Source of the DNA: Fluviicola sp.
GTDB lineage: Bacteria > Bacteroidota > Bacteroidia > Flavobacteriales_D > Crocinitomicaceae
Direction: 5' to 3'
Assembly (NCBI GenBank): GCA_002734085.1
Contig: NVXV01000001.1
Coordinates: forward strand, 693,926-732,574
DNA length: 38,649 nt
This document shows, in pieces, positions 1-8,600 of the stretch. The position numbers and the translations under genes are program-made. Each line of letters begins with the position of its first letter. The stretch's first letter is position 1. Under the pieces are notes generated by a model. That model searched no databases, was not told where the DNA came from, and saw only the letters and a program-made list of their open reading frames with translations.

Positions 1-2
1 CG

Positions 3-515
3 ACAACAAACAAAGAGAATGTAACAGATTCGTATGAAATGTTTTTGAATATGTCAGCCCAAAAAATTTATAAAATAGGATTATCAAAACAAGACAAAGA
101 TTCTTTAATAAAAATGGCGAATCAGAAGAACTACTTAGGTCATTTAACACATTCTGTTGCGTATAATGATTTAAAAAAGTACATAGCTGACTCAGATACT
201 ATAGAAATTGAAATTAAAGAATTCAATACAGAGGAAAGCAAAAAATGGGATGAAATGACTGTTGTAATTGACGGCGCACCATTTTTGATTCATTTGGAAA
301 TTGTGACTCAATCAAAAGATACGGTTAGATTTGAATATCGCGGAAATCTTGTTGGTGGTGTTAAAGACACTTCAGTTGATGAGTTTCTTACTTTTTATAG
401 TATATATCAAAATTATAAATTGTTCAGATATACGCCGATGTCAGCGTACTTCGGTAAAGAAAATCTGTACAAATTGATTCTTAGGTACATAGCCTATAAA
501 GAAAATACATATTAA
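3..515 (+). CDS. Hypothetical protein, 5' end outside the window
   Basis: I do not recognise this protein. The frame is open from base 3, with residues before the first ATG at 39 that look coding (TTNKENVTDSYE), so the true start probably lies upstream of the window and the ATG at 39 is likely internal. The visible 158 residues after that ATG form a soluble alternating helix/strand protein rich in Lys, Glu, Tyr and Asn, with no signal peptide, membrane segment or known motif in view. It ends at TAA 513-515 and is followed by about 200 bp without a gene. Function unknown; the coding call rests on the long open frame and ordinary amino-acid composition. Confidence 0.6.
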   Translation, partial: TTNKENVTDSYEMFLNMSAQKIYKIGLSKQDKDSLIKMANQKNYLGHLTHSVAYNDLKKYIADSDTIEIEIKEFNTEESKKWDEMTVVIDGAPFLIHLEIVTQSKDTVRFEYRGNLVGGVKDTSVDEFLTFYSIYQNYKLFRYTPMSAYFGKENLYKLILRYIAYKENTY

Positions 516-599
516 AATAAAACTATTAAAAAAAATAACCACAGCACAACACAGTTCTAGCAATCAAGCCTTAGTGAACTGCATTTCGAGATTTTATTG

Positions 600-607
600 T
601 AAATTTG
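600..607 (+). promoter_or_regulatory. Possible -7 promoter box (TAAATTTG)
   Basis: Exact match to the Bacteroidetes -7 consensus TAnnTTTG in the gap before the triple-repeat gene at 712. No good -33 TTTG is seen at the expected distance. If used, it would give a leader of roughly 100 nt. The same octamer recurs at 1249-1256 just after that gene. Confidence 0.3.
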
Positions 608-711
608 AACTATTCGGGTTTAAGCAAGTGTACTGGATTAAAATGACTGGATTGTAGACCCTGAGAACGTTGAAACCATTATTCAAAATATTATAATCAA
701 AAGTAAATAAT

Positions 712-1239
712 ATGAAAACTACTAAAAAGTTAAAATTAATTTTATGCTTATTCTTTATCTTTTCAATCTCGAATCTTTCGGCACAGCAATTGGAATTTGA
801 ATCTATAGAAAGAGCAGATGGAACTGCTTTTTTTGCCATCGATAAAGCTACCGGGCAAATTTCATTTATGCTTGATTATGGGTCAAACGCTGGGAACTGG
901 AAAAATTATGGAAAAACCATAGATAGAAACTCCCAAGAGAAAAACCTGGCGCTTTATACAATTCAAAGAACTGATGGTACTGCTTTCTTCGCTATGGACG
1001 GCGCTACTGGACAAGTTTATTTTATGCTTGATTACGGATCAAATGCTGGGAACTGGAAAAGTTATGGAGGTGTACTACCAAAATCAGAAAACTCCTTTGT
1101 TAGTTTTCAAGCATCTTCCCGTACGGATGGCACAGCTTTTTTCGCTATGGATGGAAACACTGGGCAAATTTATTTCATGCTTGATTACGGATCAAACGCA
1201 GGTAACTGGAAAAGTTACGGTGGGACTGTTCCTGAGTAG
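712..1239 (+). CDS. Secreted protein of three tandem ~51-residue repeats
   Basis: A 175-residue protein with a Sec signal peptide (basic MKTTKKLK, hydrophobic core, probable cleavage near SAQ at residue 25). The whole mature part is three tandem repeats beginning at R34, R86 and R137. Each carries a core of the form R-x-DGTAFFAxD...TGQ...FMLDYGSNAGNWK-x-YG; the third ends about four residues after its core, at the stop codon. Repeats two and three are nearly identical in protein and strongly similar in DNA, which points to recent duplication. There is no T9SS tail, lipobox or membrane anchor. I do not recognise the family. The even spacing and aromatic/Gly-rich beta pattern suggest a small beta-repeat (binding) fold in the periplasm or outside the cell; that is inference only. 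Confidence 0.8.
   Translation: MKTTKKLKLILCLFFIFSISNLSAQQLEFESIERADGTAFFAIDKATGQISFMLDYGSNAGNWKNYGKTIDRNSQEKNLALYTIQRTDGTAFFAMDGATGQVYFMLDYGSNAGNWKSYGGVLPKSENSFVSFQASSRTDGTAFFAMDGNTGQIYFMLDYGSNAGNWKSYGGTVPE
811..1230 (+). repeat. Three in-frame tandem coding repeats (period about 153-156 bp)
   Basis: Direct repeats within the gene at 712, starting at 811, 967 and 1120. The best-preserved core in each is the stretch encoding DGTAFF through WK-x-YG (about 105 bp). The period is 52 then 51 codons. Between copies two and three most differences are silent, for example gat/gac and gct/gca. Confidence 0.85.
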
Positions 1240-1403
1240 TGTTTTTTGTAAATTTGGATTTGAAACAGAAGTGGCCAGTAGTTAAATTGTATTTCAGTAA
1301 TCGTGAATTCGGATGATTATATTCTTTAAAAAGCAGGAAAATTTTTCGTCATTTAGCGTGGGTATCTGAGCGTAAAGTGTTTAAATATGTTTGTGAATTG
1401 CAC

Positions 1404-1413
1404 GCGATATCGC
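1404..1413. promoter_or_regulatory. 10-bp perfect palindrome upstream of the CAP/OmpA gene
   Basis: GCGATATCGC is a perfect palindrome lying 21 bp before the ATG at 1435 in otherwise AT-rich DNA. It could be an operator, but one copy of a short palindrome is weak evidence. Confidence 0.2.
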
Positions 1414-1434
1414 TAGAAAAAATCAGCCGGATAA

Positions 1435-3819
1435 ATGAATTTACGATTTTTAACCTCCTTTTTTTTAAGACATTTACCTCTACTTTTGTTTATAGGGAGT
1501 GTATTTTTTAGCCGAGCCCAAACCTCACTTAATAGTGCTAACATTGATCCTGAAATACTGAATAAATTTGTTCAAAAGGAGTTAAATAAATATCGAGAAA
1601 AGGCCAAGGTTGAAAAAGTGCAAACAGATTTTGCTTTATCATTTGCTGCGGATGATCATTCGGCCTATATGCTCAGAAAGGAAAAATTGACGCATAAGCA
1701 ACGCCTAAAAGAAAAGAAAACCCCAAAAAACAGAGTTGATTTCTATGGCGCTCAATTTGATATTGTCGGCGAAAATGTTCAATTGAATAATTTGAATCTT
1801 CATTCTACAGTAGATGATAAAAAACAACCACTAATAAATACGTACGAAAAATTAGCCGAGGAGCTTGTGAATGCATGGAAAGATTCTCCACCGCATTATG
1901 CGAATATGATTAATCCTAATTTTAAAACTACCTATACTTCTGTTTCCATCGGTGAAAATGGAGAAGTCTATGCTTGTCAGTTATTCGGTGGTGCAAAATA
2001 CAAGGATAAGTATGCTGAATTTCGCGATACAGTTCAATTCAAACCTTACCGAGCATCTAGATGTTGGAGATGTAGAGTTCGACCACCTAGAGGAATGGTA
2101 AGTGTTTTGGAAGATAGTACCATTGTTTTTACCTATACTCCTCCAAGGATGTTGTTTGGACTCATACCTAAACCAGGTTTTTCTATTTCACGGATGCGCT
2201 TTTTTAACCCATGGCGGGATGGATTAGCCGCTGATATTGTTGTGAAATCGCAATATCCATGTGATACGAATTCTTATTTCAATGGCTTGAGCAATGTTCG
2301 CGGTGTTTTATTAGAACCGGTTTATAAAAAAGACTACATGGGAATCCCATTAAATCAAACACGTATTGTGTTAGGGAAGGTGCCTGGTTTTATCGATGAA
2401 GAATTTGAAGTGAATCTGGTGGTAATTCAGAATAAACGCCCTTGTATGAATATTATGTTCAATGTTCTCCCCTCTGAATTTGATGCGGAAATTCCTTTGG
2501 ATTTTGCATTTGAACCTTCAAATGCTGTTTTCAAAGAGTACAAAATAGACACGATTTCGAAGCGTTTGTATTTTGATAAAAATAAACTCACACCAATTGA
2601 TAGCAGTCATACTAGAATCATCGAACTAATTGATCAGGAAAGAAAAACATTACAAAAAATTGAGATAACTGGATTTGCAAGCATTGAAGGAAGTACACAA
2701 AATAATACTTTACTTTATAAAAACAGAGCCGATTATTTACTTCAAGAATTAGTAGCTATTAGGATTGACTCCTCCCTTGTAAAGGTCACGGCAACCGAAA
2801 ATTTTAAAGACTTCAGGAGTGACATTATTGGAACGAAGTATGAAAATCTGGGTTTGTTAAGCGATTCCACCTTAAAAGAAAAATTATCTAATAAAGAACT
2901 AAGTACTGAGTTAGAATTTCTATTGGAAAATCATCGATATGTCAGTATTGAACTCGTAACACGGAATGATTTAGAAAGAATGTATGATGCCGAAAAAGTA
3001 AACACGAAATTGAAACAATCTATTCAGAGAAGGAATACCAATCAAATTGTTGAGCTACAACGAGTACAATATCGATTGTTATTGGAAGGCAATATGACAA
3101 TCGAAGAAATTGAATCTGTTGACATTCCATATGAAAAAAGGAACTTAAAACTACTGCATAATCTTGCGTTGATGAAGTTTAAAGCAGAGACTATGACCCG
3201 CCATTCATTGAAAAAATTTCGCTCTAACCTTTCAGATCTTCTCATTTTAAAAGAAAATGATCGAGATCTTAACACTTCTATGGCTATAATAGATTACTAC
3301 CTATATAATTTAGGATATTACGAAAACAAGAAAGTTGCTTTTTACGACTCTATACGCAAATGGAAAGGAATAGACAAAGTTCAACAAGCTCGAATTTTAC
3401 TAAATATAGCAACAGCATATGACTGGTCGTATTGGAATGAAACAGGTTCAAGAAAAGAGAGTAAGTACTATTTTAACAAAGTGAAGCGGTACATTAGATA
3501 TGCAAAATTGGATGTAGATAAAACATTTGAAATCGCCTCTTACTATTCTTTCTTTTGGAAGTACAAATACGCTTTAAATTTGACCAAAAGAAAAATAGAC
3601 GAAACAATGAATCCGAATGATTTGATCTTTTTTCTAAAACTCATTCATCTTACAGGAGTGAATCTACCGCGGAATAGATATTTGAAGTATTTTAAAAAAA
3701 TAAGGCGATATTCAGGGGATGAATTCTGTACCTTTTTCAATAACCCAGCATTAAATTTCCAGATTTTTGACGATGAGGAAATAAAAGAAATCTATTGTAA
3801 AGAATGTAGTAATAGGTGA
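1435..3819 (+). CDS. Exported CAP (SCP/PR-1) domain protein fused to an OmpA-like domain
   Basis: 794 residues. A signal peptide (residues 1-29, cleavage near SRAQ) is followed by a CAP-superfamily domain at about 35-185. The CAP landmarks are visible: His in DDHSAYM, Glu in GENVQ, His in SPPHYANMINP, and a C-terminal strand ending ACQLFGG. Residues 190-370 are a beta-rich linker with several Cys. An OmpA-like domain starts near residue 377 (LYFDKNKLTP...ITGFASIEGS...NRADYLLQEL). The peptidoglycan-contacting Asp of the usual GHTD motif is Ser here, while the later Arg is kept. The last ~280 residues are helical and unassigned. Likely periplasmic or outer-membrane associated. CAP proteins have varied roles (lipid or glycan binding, proteolysis), so activity is not predicted. 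Flanking genes are also exported proteins. Confidence 0.75.
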   Translation: MNLRFLTSFFLRHLPLLLFIGSVFFSRAQTSLNSANIDPEILNKFVQKELNKYREKAKVEKVQTDFALSFAADDHSAYMLRKEKLTHKQRLKEKKTPKNRVDFYGAQFDIVGENVQLNNLNLHSTVDDKKQPLINTYEKLAEELVNAWKDSPPHYANMINPNFKTTYTSVSIGENGEVYACQLFGGAKYKDKYAEFRDTVQFKPYRASRCWRCRVRPPRGMVSVLEDSTIVFTYTPPRMLFGLIPKPGFSISRMRFFNPWRDGLAADIVVKSQYPCDTNSYFNGLSNVRGVLLEPVYKKDYMGIPLNQTRIVLGKVPGFIDEEFEVNLVVIQNKRPCMNIMFNVLPSEFDAEIPLDFAFEPSNAVFKEYKIDTISKRLYFDKNKLTPIDSSHTRIIELIDQERKTLQKIEITGFASIEGSTQNNTLLYKNRADYLLQELVAIRIDSSLVKVTATENFKDFRSDIIGTKYENLGLLSDSTLKEKLSNKELSTELEFLLENHRYVSIELVTRNDLERMYDAEKVNTKLKQSIQRRNTNQIVELQRVQYRLLLEGNMTIEEIESVDIPYEKRNLKLLHNLALMKFKAETMTRHSLKKFRSNLSDLLILKENDRDLNTSMAIIDYYLYNLGYYENKKVAFYDSIRKWKGIDKVQQARILLNIATAYDWSYWNETGSRKESKYYFNKVKRYIRYAKLDVDKTFEIASYYSFFWKYKYALNLTKRKIDETMNPNDLIFFLKLIHLTGVNLPRNRYLKYFKKIRRYSGDEFCTFFNNPALNFQIFDDEEIKEIYCKECSNR

Positions 3820-3908
3820 GCTTCAAGTATTATTTAAGTTCGGTTAATCTCTTTTTAAATAAATGCTTAACTTTAGGAGAAGCATAAAATACATAACAAT
3901 AAAACTTT

Positions 3909-5318
3909 ATGACATTAGTTAAGAAAACATTCATTTGTTTGATACCGTTTATCTTAATCTCCGCTAAGATAGACGCTCAATCCTTTTGTTTCTATGATCC
4001 AAATACGGGGCCTATCTATAGCAATGGCTCGTCTGGTGCCATATATGATGTGACATCTGGGGATTTTAATGCTGATGACCATCTGGATATTGTTACCGCT
4101 AACAGTGTAGGAGAGAATATTTCATTTATTCCTGGTTATGGAAATGGAACATTAGGTAGTCCAGATACAATAAGTTTGTCAGGCACGTTGTTTTGTATTG
4201 CTTCTGCAGATTTAAATGGAGATGAACAATTAGATATTGTTACTGCCAATAACACAACTATTTTTGTGTTGATTGGTAATGGAGATGGTACATTTCAACC
4301 CTCTACTTCCTATCCTGCGGGAGGCGCCCCATCAAGGATTTATAGCGAAGATATTAACAACGATAGTATTCCTGATATCATAGAAGCATGTGGTAATGGC
4401 GTTTTCGTTTTGTTGGGATTGGGAAATGGTTCTTTTTCACCTGCGACAAATTATTTAGCGGGGCTAACAGTTAATGATGTAGTCATTGCTGACTTTGATA
4501 ATGATACGATACTAGATCTTGTTTCTACCACACACATAACCGCTACCAATTCCGAATTATCTTTTTTAAAAGGTAACGGAAATGGAACGTTCGCATCGTC
4601 TTCTTCCATCTTTTCAATGACATATCCAAATAACTTCATTGCAGGTATTACTTCCAACGATGTTGATGGAGACGGGGCAACAGATTTAATTGTAGCCAAT
4701 AGCGGTAATTCAAGTCAAAGGGTTGAACTTTATTTTGGCAATGGAGATGGTACCTTTAGTACTCCTGTTTTTTATTCGACACACCTTAGTCCATTTTATA
4801 TATATCATACGGATGCGAACAATGATTTAATTGAAGATATTGTTGTAGAGGAAGGCAACGGATTCTCGGTATTAAAAGGAAATAGCAATGGTACATTTGA
4901 TGCGTATGAGCACTTTACAGCAATGAGTAGTCCAAATTCTCTTGTAATAGAAGATTTTAATGAAGACGGAAAAGTAGATGTTATTATTCCATCTGCATAT
5001 TTTGGATCACCTCTAATTGCAGTAAATCTAAATTGCAATATAACAGGACTTGATACCCCCGTTCAAGATGAAAATAAGTCGATGAATATTTTTCCAAACC
5101 CTTTCAATTCATATACGACCATTGAATTTGAGAGTCCAGTAAGTAATGCGGAAATCAAGATTTATACTGTGGAGGGACGAAAGATTAAAAGCATAAAGCA
5201 TATTTCAGGTCAAAGTATTCAACTGAGTCGAGACTATATGCCGAGTGGTGTTTACTTTATTCACTTAGTACAGAATAATAAAATCATTACAACAGACAAG
5301 CTTGTTGTAATGGATTGA
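3909..5318 (+). CDS. Secreted FG-GAP/VCBS repeat protein with T9SS sorting domain
   Basis: 469 residues: signal peptide (about 1-23), then seven FG-GAP-like repeats up to about residue 375. Each repeat has an Asp-rich loop of the form D-x-N-x-D-x-x-x-D (DFNADDHLD, DLNGDEQLD, DINNDSIPD, DFDNDTILD, DVDGDGATD, DANNDLIED, DFNEDGKVD), most followed by a GNGxGTF segment. Seven such units fit one complete integrin-type seven-bladed beta-propeller binding calcium. The last ~75 residues are a type A T9SS sorting domain (NIFPNPF..., GRKI, MPSGVYFIHL, KLVV). The protein should be exported by Sec and then by T9SS to the surface or medium. The ligand is unknown. No T9SS machinery gene lies in the window. 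Confidence 0.85.
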   Translation: MTLVKKTFICLIPFILISAKIDAQSFCFYDPNTGPIYSNGSSGAIYDVTSGDFNADDHLDIVTANSVGENISFIPGYGNGTLGSPDTISLSGTLFCIASADLNGDEQLDIVTANNTTIFVLIGNGDGTFQPSTSYPAGGAPSRIYSEDINNDSIPDIIEACGNGVFVLLGLGNGSFSPATNYLAGLTVNDVVIADFDNDTILDLVSTTHITATNSELSFLKGNGNGTFASSSSIFSMTYPNNFIAGITSNDVDGDGATDLIVANSGNSSQRVELYFGNGDGTFSTPVFYSTHLSPFYIYHTDANNDLIEDIVVEEGNGFSVLKGNSNGTFDAYEHFTAMSSPNSLVIEDFNEDGKVDVIIPSAYFGSPLIAVNLNCNITGLDTPVQDENKSMNIFPNPFNSYTTIEFESPVSNAEIKIYTVEGRKIKSIKHISGQSIQLSRDYMPSGVYFIHLVQNNKIITTDKLVVMD

Positions 5319-5656
5319 TAATAATGACATCAATGGTTTTTCGTATTTTGGCATCAAGTTAATAAGCACTTTTCGAATTGAAAACTGATATAGTTTTAGA
5401 TTTCAAAGGAGACTCTTAGAAAGAAAAATTATCTGAAGTTAAGGCTGATACAATAGGTAATTCGAAATTAAAGTAGACGAAGAATTATTTAATGCTACAA
5501 ATCTACTACATGATCAAAAGTAAGTCTCCTTGACAAAAGTCAAGAAATGAGAAAAAATAAATTAACAATGGGTAGTAACTTAGTATGTTTGTTAAATTTA
5601 CCTATTTTACCCTATATCTATGAGCTTAGAAGTAATTAAAAATATGTGGACTTAAT
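5319..5656. other. 338-bp intergenic region with inverted repeat and hairpin
   Basis: No intact gene is seen here. It holds an inverted repeat (AAGGAGACT at 5406-5414 against AGTCTCCTT at 5523-5531), a short perfect hairpin CTTGAC-AAAA-GTCAAG at 5529-5544, and a possible decayed reading frame at 5375-5523 (separate entry). Near 5593 a TAAATTTA sequence is one base off a -7 box, and might drive the kinase gene at 5657. Confidence 0.5.
5375..5523 (+). pseudogene. Possible decayed reading frame
   Basis: Conceptual translation from 5375 gives a plausible protein-like string (ELKTDIVLDFKGDS, stop, KEKLSEVKADTIGNS). It then continues after a frame change near 5465 as IKVDEELFNATNLLHDQK and a stop at 5521-5523. 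The segment 'DS*KEKLS' resembles DSTLKEKLS in the CAP/OmpA protein upstream, and the two share a 13-nt DNA run (agaaaaattatct). It may be a degraded fragment of a gene, but in AT-rich DNA chance is a real alternative. Confidence 0.22.
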
Positions 5657-8600
5657 ATGAATCAAGACCATTTAACAAAGCGTGTACTCGATCAAAGCAA
5701 GGATCTTATTTGGATAATTGATCTTGATTACCGTTTAATTTATGCAAATACTGCTTACCAGAGTTTTATGAAAGAGACCACTGGTTCTGAAAAAAAATTA
5801 GGTGACCTTGCTTTTATCAAAGAATTCGGTAAAGAGGATGTCGAAAAATGGCGTGCTTATTATACTAGAGCAATGGATGAAGAATATTTCGATATTGAAG
5901 AGCAATTCTATCATCCTGAGACCAAAGAAATAGAGTATAATCAAATTTCTTTTAAACCTATTTATGGAGAGAATAATAATGTTTGCGCTATAGCTTGTGA
6001 ATCCAGAGAGATCACTCAACTTGTGAAAAAAAGATATGAGTCAAATGAATTGATTGATGCTTCTTTAGATGTTTTTTGTTCGATTGATGAGGAAGGAAAA
6101 TTCGTTCATGTAAGTGCTGCATCCAAAGATCATTGGGGGTATTCACCTGAAGAGCTGGTTGGCAAGCCATATGTTGATTTTCTTTTGGAAGAAGATGTAA
6201 AGAAAACCATTGAAATTGCTGCTAGTATTATGTCAGGCCAAGATATAAAAACGTTAGTAAATCGTTATAAGAATAAAGATGGAGGGATAGCCTATAACTC
6301 TTGGTCAGCGAGATGGGACCCTAAGGTTAGGTTAGTATACTGTGTGGCTAGAGATAACAAGGAAAGTATAGAACAGGAAGACCTACTGTACCAGAGTGAG
6401 CAACGATTTAAAGCGTTAGTTCAGGATGGTTCAGATTTGATAGGAATATTGGACAAAGAAGGGAATTATAAATATGTGAGTCCAACAAGCACAGCAGTTT
6501 TAGGTATTAGCCCTGAAGAATTTGTTGGTCGAAACGCCTTTGCATTCATCCATCCTGAAGATACCGATCGAGTGAAGGAGTGCCTACAGAGATTAGAATC
6601 TACTAGTAAAGTTAAGGTGGAACCGTTTCGCTTTCAAAATGACAAAAAAGAATGGCGATGGGTTGAAACTGTATTGACCAATATGTTGGATAATCCAGCA
6701 GTAAATGGGATTGTTTCCAACTCTAGAGATATTACGGAGGAAAAAAAGCTGAGGAAACTAAATAAACAGACCAACGAGTTAGCCAAAATTGGGAGTTGGG
6801 AATTGGACTTTATAAACGAAGAACTGTTTTGGTCTGATGAGGTTCATCATCTGCATGAAACTGATCCTGAAACTTTTGTACCTGAATTAGAAGAAGCTAT
6901 TAATTTTTACAAAAAAGAGTATCAAGAGCTTGTAAGGGATTCCATTGAGAAAAGCACCACTCAAGGAGTAGTCGTAGATTTTGAGGCTATTATTATAACG
7001 GCAAATAAAAAAGAACGTTGGGTGAGAGTCATTGGAAGTCCGGAGTTTAGTGATGGAAAATGTGTTAAGTTTTTTGGAAGTACACAAGACATAACGGAAC
7101 GAAAAGAAGCGGAAGTTCGACTTTTATCTTTGGCAGATAATCTACCAGGAGTTGTTTTCCAATATTTTATATATCCAGACGGAAAAGATGAATTGAAGTA
7201 TGTAACTAAAGGTGCTAAAAAGGTATGGGGGGTTTCAGCAGAAGAAGTGATTGAAAACAACCAATTGGTTTGGGAACAAATCAAAGCTGGGGGAGAATTG
7301 GAAGAAGTTCAGGGATCAATTGTGGAAGCTGTAGAACTCAAACAAAAATGGACTGCCCGCTGGAAATACATAATGCCAACAGGTGAAATGAAAACGCACC
7401 TGGGTCTTGGGTCACCCAAATTTTTAGCTGATGGGACGGTAGTATTTAACTCTGTAATTTTAGACGTTACTAAAGAAGTTAAGAACGAAGAACTTCTCAG
7501 AGAGGTATCACAAATAGCAAAAATTGGAAGTTGGGAAGTTGATTTGCAGTTTGAAGAAAATTATAAATCTGAAATGGTCGATGAAATTCTTGAGTTGGAA
7601 TCGAATCAAGTTATAAATGACTTAGATAGCGCTATTCATTTTTGTAGAGAGGACTTTAGACCTTTGGTTAAAGCTAAATTTAAAGATTGTGTTAAAAAGG
7701 GAATGCCCTTTGACTATGATGCTGTTATTGTTACTGCCAAAAATAAAGAGAAATGGGTTCGAATCATTGGAAAACCAAAAATGAATTTACAGAAATGCAT
7801 AAAGATTTATGGTAGTATTCAGGATATTGAAGCCTCGAAATCATTGGAACTTCAAATAAGGGAGATCTTAAGAAGTATTTCGGATCCATTTCATGTGATT
7901 GATGCGAATTGGAGGTTTAAGTATTTTAACAAAGAGGCAGAACAGCTTTTTCAAAAGTCCAAAAAAGAGGTGATTGGTGAATTAATTTGGGATGTTTTCC
8001 CCGAGAAAAAAGATACATCATTTGAGACAATTTATAAAAAAGTGGCAAAAACCGGAATGCCAGACTCAATTGAATATTTATTCCCGAGTGACAACAATTG
8101 GTACGAGGTTAATGTTTATCCATTTCAAGGAGGTGTGTCTACGTATTTTAGGAATATTAATGCCCGTAAACAATCTGCAGAAAAGCTAGAGAAACTCAAC
8201 GAGTCTCTTAAAAGCTATTCTCTCGAACTTGAACGTTCAAATGAAGAACTCGAACAATTCGCGTTTGTCACTTCCCATGACATGCAAGAACCACTTCGGA
8301 TGATATCTAGCTTCATGGATCAATTAAAAAGAAAGTATGGAGACCAACTGGATGAACAGGCGCTTCAGTACATTTATTTTGCGACGGATGGAGCGAAGAG
8401 AATGAAACAAATTATTCTTGATCTACTTGAGTACTCAAGAGCTAATAGACCAAGAGAGGAAGAAGAGAAAATAAATCTAAACAATGTGATTTCAGATTTT
8501 AAAGAGTTGAGAAGAAAATTGATTTCTGAAAATTCAGTATCTATTATCTCAGATGAGTTACCCTCACTAAAAACATATAAAGCGCTTATTACTCAGATTT

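Noticed and set aside
811-1230. Regular repeats considered as a CRISPR array
   Set aside because: The repeats are ~153 bp, in frame and coding; there are no short repeats with unique spacers and no cas genes.
1249-1256. Second TAAATTTG box as promoter of the CAP/OmpA gene
   Set aside because: It would leave a leader of about 170 nt and has no -33 partner; such octamers are expected by chance in AT-rich DNA.
974-1285. 103-codon frame overlapping the triple-repeat gene
   Set aside because: It reads the same DNA repeats in another frame, has Leu/Cys-rich unnatural composition, and the overlapping frame has a signal peptide and conserved repeat.
5315-5345. TTGAT...ATCAA hairpin at the end of the FG-GAP gene as a terminator
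   Set aside because: Only 5 bp of AT-rich stem with a 9-nt loop and a short T run; too weak to call.
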